From: Akebia trifoliata
Lineage: Eukaryota > Streptophyta > Magnoliopsida > Ranunculales > Lardizabalaceae
Assembly: GCA_017979445.1 (NCBI GenBank)
Contig: CM030711.1
Coordinates: 17,314,922-17,378,921, forward strand
Length of the DNA stretch: 64,000 bases
Reading direction: 5' to 3'
Shown: positions 55,970 through 64,000 of the stretch, in pieces
How the letters are laid out: the number at the start of each line of letters is the position of its first letter
Numbering within the stretch: position 1 is the first letter of the stretch
Position numbers and translations under genes: made by a program
The notes under the pieces: model-generated
Database searches by the model: none
What the model was told of the DNA's origin: nothing
What the model saw: the letters and a program-made list of their open reading frames with translations, nothing else

Positions 55970-57692
55970 ATGGGGGGATCTTTTACTTTATTATTTTTAG
56001 GTGTATGTCGATCCATGTTTTATAGGAAAATATTTTTTTTTAGAAAAAAAAATGTGTTTGATCTGTCGTTGGTCAATATTTTTTTACTTGTTTGTTTTTT
56101 TAATATATGTGCAGTTTTTTTTTTTTTTGGGCAAGTTGTGTTGTCCGTTGACAGCAAACAAAAATTGAAAAAAAAAGGGAAGTTTTTTACTGTTAGCCAA
56201 CAGCCCCTACTACCAGTTTGTAAATTGGTTCTAAGATGGTATGCCACTAGTAAATGATCATTTTATTTATTTATGTCCATCTTCTTCTCCAATAAAATGG
56301 ATGTTGGCAGCAAAGAATATGAGCGTTGTTCTCTCCCTTTCAATCTCTCTCTCTCTCTCTCACTCCTTTCTCTTGTAAACTTAGAAGAGATAGGGAAGTA
56401 AGGGTTTATTTTCTTATTCTGCCCATCTCAACTAATTACAAGAGAGAGTCGAAATAGCAGGAAAGACAAAGTCGAAACAAGTTTCCTCAATGATTTTCCC
56501 TCTCTCTGCTAAAAGAAAAAAAGAAGGGTTCTAAGCTTTTGTGAGAAAGAAACAGAGAGAGGGATTTAGGTTAGCTGGTTTTGATCTGACTTTTGGTGGT
56601 AAAGCTCAGAAACTGCTTTGGATTTCTTGTATTGTCAACCTTCTTCTCCTTCCTCTATCTTTGCATGCGACTTTGGTCGAAAAAAAGGGGTTGCAAAAGG
56701 TCTCGATGAGTTTGAGATCAGAACAGACTGGTTTTGGAGTCGAGAGATTTGGGGCGTTTCACCTAAAGTAATTTGTTTTTTGTGTCTCTCTTTATTTTTT
56801 GAGAGGAAACTCGATTTGATTATCTTCATTATCGTTTTCTCCTATTTTAATTAGAGTTAAAGATTTTGCTTTTCTATTCTCGTGGGGTCTGGCTTCTCAT
56901 TGGTCTTCAACGAGAAAGCTGCAGAACTCACCAAGTCTGTGAGTGAAGATGTCGTTCTGAACTATAGATAGAAAAAAAATTATTAATAGAATGCTCATTG
57001 ATAGTTGACCACCACTTCCTTGTTGGGTATAATATTGAGAATATTCTTGGGTTTACTACCAGAGGCTTCTGTATCCACACTTGGATATGTTTGGGTTCTG
57101 TTATCCTTTGTTGTAATGCATTTGGTGGAATCCGATTTGCCAACTCTCTTCGTCTCGACTCTAGTTTCTACATTGCTTCCAAATCGGTTTAATTAATTTT
57201 GATTCCAATATTCTTTTTTTTTTATTTAAAAAAAAAATAAAAAAATAAAAAAATTTGGGGTGGATTTCAAGAATCAACCATAAAGGAAATTTTGGGTTCA
57301 AATCATTGAAGCTTAAAAGACTTCAAATCAATGAATTTCGATTGTGGACTCGTGGACTAGTGCTATGCTTAGAATTTGGATTGGTTGGGTCGATTTCCCT
57401 GGAAGAATGGTAGAAGGGCTTGAAGAATTTGGGGAATCTCTTTGGGATCTGTTTGTGCTTTAGATGACATTGAAGGTTATTTGGACTACAAAGTTAACAT
57501 AGCTATTTGGTTAATTTCTTCATGAACTTCTATTGACACACCAATTTTTACCTAGCACATTATATCAAGATTTTGCTTTTTATTGCAAACATAGAAATTG
57601 GTGTGGCAGTAGAGTTTTTTTGTTTAGATTTTTTGTTTAGGTTTTGTTAATGGTTAGTAATAGTTTTGTTTATTTTATTCTACTTTAGTTAA

Positions 57693-57732
<40 letters not shown>

Positions 57733-57770
57733 ATGAATATGAATATATGCATATACGTTTTTTTTAAAAA
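55970..57770 (+). other. Extra 1.8-kb block in leader, possible captured sequence
   Basis: Both flanks align with the first family A element (55663-55960 with 7172-7600, and 57775 onward with 8065 onward). That element has only about 450 bp of A-rich sequence between them. The block has gene-like texture at 56280-57200: mixed codon-like composition, a CT microsatellite (56345-56360) as in plant 5' UTRs, and several open frames of 60-78 codons. No product was recognised. A T/A-run at 57210-57250 and an (AT)n(GT)n repeat (57692-57733) follow. Confidence 0.5.
57692..57733. repeat. (AT)n(GT)n microsatellite
   Basis: About 20 bases of AT followed by about 22 of GT. Confidence 0.95.
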
Positions 57771-57774
57771 GGGG

Positions 57775-58890
57775 GTTGGTCATAATTTCCTATCTCGACG
57801 ATTATCATTCCATTCTTAATCTGATGTTCTTCGGAATATCAACTTGTTTAGGGTCACCCAAAATAACCCTTGATTGGACCTTAAAAATTATAAACAAAAT
57901 TGTGCCTATTGCAATGTTTAGATCTGATCAATCTTTATATGCTATATTCCTTGATTTGCCATAATTAATATATGCATAAGGTGTGCGTATTTTTAATATA
58001 ACCATATGGATGGTTTTTAATCCTTCTTGGTCATTATATGCATTTATTTGTATGGTGTAATACCTTTGCGTGTATGGTTTAATTGGACCCATAAATCCAT
58101 TTGTTTCAAAAAGGTCCCAGGCACACCCCACCCTGTTTTGCACACACCACATGCATGTTTATTGTTTTGCACGCTTGCACATCCCATATAGCCAACGTGG
58201 CACTAGTGCATGGCTCGGTCTCTTCGGAGATGCGACGTCATTCATGAAAACCACAACTCCAGTCACGTACCTTAGGATATATCAAATTGGGGCATCAGTA
58301 CCGTCTGATCAGGTGACTCTGAAAGGTATATCGATGCACCCAGGCTAGAGCGACCTGAGCCTTTGACCTATTGTAAGCCGCACAGTCACATGTCCCTTAT
58401 GCCAACGTAGTATTAGTACGTGGTCGGTCCCCTCGTGGGATGCCAAACCATTTATGAAAGCTACAACTCATGACTCATACCCATAGGTATATAAAAGATA
58501 ATCCAAGTATATCAATTGCACTTCTTGGTTCAAACCAGTACTTAAGCGAGATCCTGCTTCGCTGTACCCTAATGTATGAGGGGGATAGACTACGTCTATT
58601 CTAGACGAGAGGTATTTAAGTGGGCCCTTGCTCAGCATCGTGCACCACCTCTCAACTGGGGACCAAACTGGCTGTTTTTGACTTCAGAGAAGTGAGTTGA
58701 AGTTTTAGATTATCACCTATACGATATATTAAACCAAGTCATCACGTACCGTCTGATTGAGTACGGTCGAGAGGTATATAGGTGTGCTTGGACAAGGGTG
58801 GCCAGATAAAAATGCATTGCACGTAGTAAGCTTAGAGTCTAGAAACCTTCCCTGTAGGTCACGACTCGAACTTATCATAGGTGTTCCCAG
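57775..58890 (+). other. Conserved non-coding leader of family A, second copy
   Basis: Aligns with 8080-9170 throughout. The core GGATAGACTACGTCTATT is at 58583-58600. TACCGTCTGAT with AGGTATAT occurs at both 58302 and 58748. Open frames in the two copies are not the same, so it is not coding. Confidence 0.72.
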
Positions 58891-59392
58891 ATTGTTCATT
58901 GAATGGAACCTTATGATTGATGAGTGAATGTGAATGATGTGAATAATGAGATCAGAGTGTATGATTGTCCTCAAGGATAAAAAATTTTGTTTTTAGAAAT
59001 TAAAATGGGTGTACCAACCCAATAAAGAATCCATTTCTTACAAAAATTCAATAATGACCCAGTCCATCTCGATACAGCAATCATGATGGACCGAGCCATT
59101 TAAATCAAAATGGAAATCAAATTTTCAAATAAGAAAAATAATTTACAAAAAGAAAATATTTTCTAGGAAAGAATGTTTTCCAAAAGAAGTGTTCTCTAGA
59201 AAAAAAATATTTTCCAAGAAAAAAGTAATTTCAAGAAAATGTTTTCTATAAGAACAAAATTTTTCAGATGAAAAATAAAAGTAATTTTACATGGACCTTG
59301 GAAGTATACTAAAATGCCATTTTGTGTCAAACCAGGATGCTAGCCGCTGGCAATAACCCGATCGACCAGTTAGTCAAAACAACGTCATAGGG
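58891..59392 (+). other. Spacer before ORF1
   Basis: Contains several TTTTCTA/AAAATATTTTC-type repeats (59130-59270). No domain was seen. Confidence 0.5.
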
Positions 59393-60497
59393 ATGCACCC
59401 TGTAGAGAAGATCAATTTTGGAAAATTCATGTTGAGGAGTGCTCTCTACTTCCACGAGTTTGAAATAGACTGGAACCTCTTACGTGCTATGGCTAAGCGT
59501 TGGAACCCCTATCTTCACATATTCCATATAGGGCATATGCATTTGTGCCCCACTTACGAAGATTACTGTGGCATCATGGGATATCTACTTTAGGACCTCT
59601 AGTCAGGTCCTCATTGAAGATAGGATATTCTGGTACCCTCGCCACAAGACTGAACATTTCCAAGGAGGAAGCCAAGACCTTAGTCCATAACGGGAGATTG
59701 GACTTAGTACCTTTATTGGGCCCATATCGCTCCCGCAGTCATCTCGTTAATGTAAAACCAGTAGCTTGGCAAGCCACTAAAGACTATCGATTTTGCCTAG
59801 GAATCCTAGCCCAATACATGCTGACCTCCAAAAGCGATGGCCAAACTATCCCTGAGTCCTTTATAGATATAGCCTCTCAACTTTCAGAGAAAGCAACCTA
59901 GTACCTCTCATCCTAGCTGAAATTTTCTAAGGTCTAGATGTCAAAAAAAATGGTGAGCGGGAAAGCTTCAAAGGAAGCCCCTACTTACTCTATATGTGGT
60001 ATTGTGACCGTCTCAAAATTGTAGATATTCATTCAAACCTCGAGTATGGGCCAGAACACTTTTCCAAAAGAAATCTGTTAGTGCGTCACAACTCAGTCAA
60101 GGCTTGGAGTAAATGGTTAGACTCTCGTCTTGCCCGTCATATCGGTTTAAGATGTCCTTAGTGGATGACTGATCCCCCTGTTCTAGGAACCAAAGGATCC
60201 CATTATGTTCGTCTAATTGGACTAGAAGAAACTTCTTTTTACCATCCTAATTTGATCCCAGAACAGTATGAAGTACCTATAGAGTCCTCTTTACCTCAAT
60301 CCCAAACTTTCTTTCCTCCCGAACCTTTAACTGAAAAGTCGCTGCATCTCATTGAAAAGGCTTGGAACAAATGCACCTTAGGGTATCCAGACGAACCAGA
60401 AGAATTCAAAGGGCCAGTTGTTAGAGCCAAGAGGATCAAGCCTGACAGCAATCCTGATGACCATCAAGACAAAGCCAAGCGTCCATGTAAAAAATAG
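59393..60497 (+). pseudogene. ORF1: DUF7745-like extra protein of family A
   Basis: Pieces in three frames. 59393-59593 has DWNLLRAMAKRWNPYLHIF then LCPTYEDYCGIMGY, the DUF7745 signature (aromatic FxW followed by PTxEEY). 59590-59901 continues with a conserved-looking middle. About 59950-60160 in a further frame has FKGSPYLLYMWYCDRL. A TAG at about 60160 precedes the last 110 codons, which end in a basic tail RAKRIKPD and AKRPCKK. Upstream position to gag and basic tail fit Ogre ORF1. Its function is unknown even in studied elements. At least two frameshifts and one stop. Confidence 0.8.
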
Positions 60498-60689
60498 TTC
60501 AAGTCAAAATTGTGGAAAGATGTTTTAATAAGAACACTTATTTGTCAATCATTTTCAATAAAGCTATTTTTTTTTTAATAAATATTTATTTCTCTTTTGA
60601 ATGATCATTGTGTAAATGGATTAATTAATGGATTGGTGTACAAACCTCAATAAAATGATTCCTTAAAATGTTATTAAGGGGGTAATACT
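60498..60689 (+). other. Spacer between ORF1 and gag
   Basis: T-rich, AATAAAGC and AATAAA words at 60558 and 60578 could serve as polyadenylation signals for an ORF1 transcript. No coding signal. Confidence 0.45.
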
Positions 60690-62446
60690 GAATCTACCTT
60701 TGATGGGGTCAAAAAGGATTATCATTGCGCTCAAATTCATGCGTCCACCTCCTAGTTGGAGTCGTAAGTCCAGTCGATTAGAACGAGCTACAGTACCAAG
60801 TCAACAAGTAGAAATGACTTCAGAATCTGAACTCACAGAGATCCGTAAGATCTTGATAGCCTTTACCAATGATATCAACAATATAAAAGGCAAAGTAGAA
60901 GTGTTAGAACAGACCTCGAATCAATGGAAAATCCCCTAGATGACCCAAAATAAAAGAAGGAAAAAGAGAAATGTCCACGTGAAGTCTTCGAACTCGACGG
61001 AGACGAAGAGTATGTTGATGAAAATCCGACGTTATCTAACAGGATGTCTCAATTGGAGTCAGCTATGAAGAGTATAAAGGGTATCGATGAAATTACAACA
61101 TGCATTGAAGCTCTGAAGCGCATCCCTATAATCCATTTGCCAGAGAAGTTTGTGATGCTTGAAATGGACAAGTTCAGTGGGATATGGTGTGCAAAAACAC
61201 ATCTTAAGGTGTATGTTACTAACATACGCACTATGGGGCTCAGCGACGAACAGATGACGTTATTGTTTCAAAGAACTTTATTAGGATCAGTATTACGTTG
61301 GCTGATGTCTCAAGATCAAGTTACTGTGAGTATATGGGAGAACATGTCAAAGGCCTTTTGGCGTCAGTATATGTATAGTACCGAGATTGAAACTTCAATA
61401 AGGGATTTGGAGGTAACTAAACAAAAAAATGGGGAGACATTCACTGATTTCATTGGTCGCTGGAAGGTCAAGGCTGCCTAAATGTGAGATAGACCTTCGG
61501 AGAAGGAACAAGTAGCGATTATCCTAAAGAACCTCTCACAAGGATATGCTCAGCACCTAGTGGTCCTATATCTTCCTACTTTTGAGTCCTTGTTACAAGC
61601 CGAAAACCAACTCGAGGACGCTTTTGCCTCTAGGGTTCTTTCTAACCCCTCAGATAACAAATATAAGAAACCCTATGTTCCCAAACCTAGTACGAACCAT
61701 ATCTACATAGCCAACACGTCAGCCACCCCAGCTCATCCCCCAGCCTGGACTAATAACCAGGTTCACCCAAGTCAACCTCGAACTTCGTGTCAGTTTACCA
61801 ATCTAGGGATGAGTTTCACTGTAGCTCTTCACAAATTGATGAAAAAAGGACTTCTTACCCCTATTCAATTCTGACCTTTACCTAATCCCTTACCAACTGG
61901 ATACAATTCTAACTTGTTCTACAAGTTCCATCAAAACTCTGGCCATCACATGGATCAATGTATCACCTTGCGCCATGCAATTCAAAACCTTATTGACAAC
62001 AAAAAGGTCACAATCCCTAGCCCACCAAATGTCACCACTAATCTACTACCTACCTATCAACCTCCACCAATCCTGAATATGGTTCCCATACCTCATTACT
62101 ATTCGATCCCGTCTTTCTTATCCATCCAATCCAAGTCAAACTGCCTAGTTACCCCCTTGTCGAGATAGCTTTCACTGATGAGATTTTCACTATGAACTAT
62201 GAACCATTTGATCTAACCTCGGATGATACATATTGTTTATCCCCGCCTCACTACAGTAGTTCTGCATTCACTAGTTACCTGTTGGCTCAAATGAACCTGA
62301 AAAGCCCTGTATCTTTGACAGATGAAGATCCATACTTGTTAACTGAAGAAGATGAGCCTTTCTCCCTTTCTTGTGATGAGGTTAGACACGAGGGGAAAAA
62401 GTTTTTAAGTCACAAGAACTCTGTGTTGATAACCTCGTGGCCTTGA
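60690..62446 (+). pseudogene. gag of family A element
   Basis: The N-terminal part (60700-60939) has a coiled segment ELTEIRKILIAFTNDINN. The capsid domain is in 61044-61481: KFSGIWCAKTHLKVYV, LLFQRTLLGSVLRWL, IWENMSKAFWRQY, GETFTDFIGRWKVKAA. 61560-61874 continues with QAENQLEDAF and a Pro/Thr-rich linker. 61914-62168 has FYKFHQNSGHHMDQC, a knuckle-like motif in which the first cysteine is tyrosine, and HAIQNLID. An acidic end follows to 62446. Stops or frameshifts occur near 60940, 61480, 61873, 62168 and 62446. Confidence 0.85.
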
Positions 62447-62511
62447 CGAGAAAAGAAAGAGAAGATCCTATCAAAGAAAATATTGAAGAAGATAATTTCG
62501 TGATCAAATAG

Positions 62512-63048
62512 TTGAAGAAATCAGGAGCTAATATCTCGATTTGGGGTTTACTCATAGCTTCCACTGCCCATAGGGAGGTTGTTCTCAAAGTACTAAACAT
62601 AGCCCAAGTCTCCCTTGATACTTCTCCAGATCAGCTAGTCAGTATAGTAGGGGCAACTTATGTAGAAAATATCCTATCCTTTTCAGACTCAGATCTCCCA
62701 AAAGTAGGAACAAGCTACACTAAGCCATTGCACATCACAGTTGACTGTAACGGGATGAGGGTACCTTTGGTATTGATTGATAATGGGAGTGCACTGAATG
62801 TTTGCCCTTTAAAGACTGCTACCTGCCTTGGGTTTAAGGCCGAAGACCTCAAGCCTACTAATCAAGGTGTTAGGGCCTATGATAACACTAAGAGGGATGT
62901 ACTGGGAATTTTGCACCTTCAATTGTCCACAGGCATAGTTGAATTTCCTATGGAATTTCAGGTTATTGATATGCAGTCTTCTTTCAATTTATTGTTAGGG
63001 AAACCATGGTTACACCAAATCAAAGCCATCCCTTCCACGCTATATTAG
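62512..63048 (+). pseudogene. Aspartic protease of family A element
   Basis: An open frame of 178 codons directly after a TAG. NISIWGLLIASTAHREVV is the conserved segment before the protease. PLHITVDCNGMRVPLVLIDN and DNGSALNVCPL form the active site. SFNLLLGKPWLHQIKAIPS is the end of the fold. The 73 codons after the stop at 63046 (63076-63297) are in the same frame and carry on the polyprotein. The domain itself has no break. Confidence 0.9.
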
Positions 63049-63293
63049 AATGTCAAGTTTATCAAGGATGGGCTAGTGATTACTCTTCATGGAGATGCTG
63101 AAATTGTAGGAATCGTAAACAGTACTGAGGCCAAGAATGAGTTACTGCTTGAGATTCAGCCAGAACAACAGGGAATAGAACTTAGCGGGTTCAAATTCGA
63201 GAAGATCTACTCAATTCAATGGGATCACTCGGTGAAAGAATATTTTCTTATTGAGAACACCTCTAACTGCTATATGACCAATATGTTAAAAAA

Positions 63294-64000
63294 ATGAGAA
63301 TTTTCCCTAATATGGGCCTAGGTCGCAAGCAACAAGGTATTAAAGAGGCACCGGTGATTAAAGAAGTCATTGGCACATTAGGGCTAGGATATAAGCCTAC
63401 TGAGGAAGATTGGGCCATATACTGGAAGACAAAGTGGGACAAGACAATTGCAAAAAGGCAAAGGCGTACCACAAATCTCATCAAAATGAAGTCCTATCGT
63501 AAGACGCTTAATGGCTATTTCATGAAAGAAGGAGAAGACTTCCGTTATTGTGGGTTTCTGGAACCGTTCATTGATCACATCATAGGTACTTGTCTGTCGG
63601 GGTTTGAAATCTTCTTTGGCATGGAATGGCCTGAAAAGGAAGCAAACACAGAAGTTGAAGAGAAGGAAGTTGAAGACTGGCAGTTCAATCTAGACTCCCT
63701 CAATATTGATCAGCTACTCATTGAAGATCACTGCGTCCTAGTATTGTTAGTTGAGAAGGGTATCCCAAATCCTCAGTCTGTAATCAAACCCGCTGTTGGG
63801 TGTCTCTCTAACTATCATGTAATTAGTCCTGTGTTGCACGTCAAGGCTGGGTCTGTCAGTCCCATTAGTCCTGTTCAGTCTGACATGCCGGATGAGTCAT
63901 TTATTTCTGTTGAGTCAAGTAAGTTAGTTATTTTTGCTGTATCTGTTATTGCTAGTAAGTCTATTTTTCTTACTGAGTCAAGTGAGACTGTCAAGTCTGC
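63294..64000 (+). CDS. G-patch and pre-RT region, open to the window end (partial)
   Basis: An uninterrupted frame of 235 codons from ATG 63294 that leaves the window. NMGLGRKQQGI and TLGLGYKPTEEDW are the paired G-patch-like motifs of Tat/Ogre polyproteins. GYFMKEGEDF, LEPFIDHIIG and an acidic, serine-rich tail follow. It overlaps the last codons of the previous frame (stop at 63295-63297) at a run of seven A residues, so a single-base slip or indel there probably separates them. It was probably part of one polyprotein rather than starting at this ATG. The region before the intron is expected just beyond the window. Confidence 0.75.
   Translation, partial: MRIFPNMGLGRKQQGIKEAPVIKEVIGTLGLGYKPTEEDWAIYWKTKWDKTIAKRQRRTTNLIKMKSYRKTLNGYFMKEGEDFRYCGFLEPFIDHIIGTCLSGFEIFFGMEWPEKEANTEVEEKEVEDWQFNLDSLNIDQLLIEDHCVLVLLVEKGIPNPQSVIKPAVGCLSNYHVISPVLHVKAGSVSPISPVQSDMPDESFISVESSKLVIFAVSVIASKSIFLTESSETVKS

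Larger units (their letters stand above)
55663..64000 (+). mobile_element. Family A element, 5' half, running off the window
   Basis: Primer site, leader, DUF7745-like ORF1, gag, protease and G-patch region occur in the normal Ogre-type order. RT and the rest lie beyond the window. Frameshifts and stops interrupt ORF1 and gag, so this copy is not autonomous, but it is the most complete coding region of family A here. Confidence 0.9.

Noticed and set aside
55970..56257. 95-codon frame resembling a membrane protein
   Set aside because: Hydrophobicity comes from T-runs. No homologue is known to me and the opposite strand is also open.

Overview
The window looks like nuclear DNA of a flowering plant with a repeat-rich, fairly large genome. 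It is AT-rich. I found no intact host gene, rRNA, tRNA or CRISPR array. Almost every stretch I can assign is LTR retrotransposon, mostly Ty3/gypsy of the Tat lineage (Ogre/Retand-like). The signs are a primer-binding site of the TGGCGACTCC type right after the LTR, LTRs beginning TGTAGACACC, an extra DUF7745-like ORF, retropepsin with a DNG active site, G-patch-like motifs after the protease, a probable intron before RT, and two RNase H-like regions. There is also a decayed Ty1/copia element and a Del/Tekay-like solo LTR. The species cannot be named from this sequence alone.

Layout. 1-5544: pieces of a copia-like LTR, including a 0.76-kb palindrome, with an inserted LTR-like segment (64-1391) and a solo LTR of family A on the minus strand (2741-4398, target duplication CCTTA on both sides). 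5545-14770: a family A element with 5' LTR, primer site, leader, a gag scrap joined to the integrase end, a 3' UTR of tandem repeats, a polypurine tract and a damaged 3' LTR. 14771-18450: minus-strand copia remnant. 18.8-22.4 kb: Tat pol on the plus strand with its catalytic residues mutated. 22.8-25.8 kb: an antisense DUF7745-like reading frame and exon-like pieces, probably the antisense ORF of that element. 25974-27509: solo LTR of family A. 27675-33426: an LTR of family B split by a 4.3-kb solo LTR of family C (27852-32150, duplication ATGTC). 33.4-38.2 kb: integrase end, 3' UTR and LTR of an old family C element, followed by a Del-like solo LTR (38156-41170).

41.6-64 kb is the best preserved part. 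A family B element on the minus strand (42345-53019, duplication GCCGT) sits inside the 3' UTR repeats of a family A element, which resumes at 53020 and ends in an LTR at 53906-55662. That same LTR is followed at once by a primer site and the 5' part of another family A copy: leader, DUF7745-like ORF1, gag, protease and G-patch region, running off the window end. Two internal regions therefore share one LTR.

All coding regions carry stops or frameshifts, so nothing here looks autonomous. The most useful observations are the nesting order from exact target duplications, the apparent template-switch structure of element B, a leader block shared by families A and B, the antisense gene, and a foreign-looking block in one leader.
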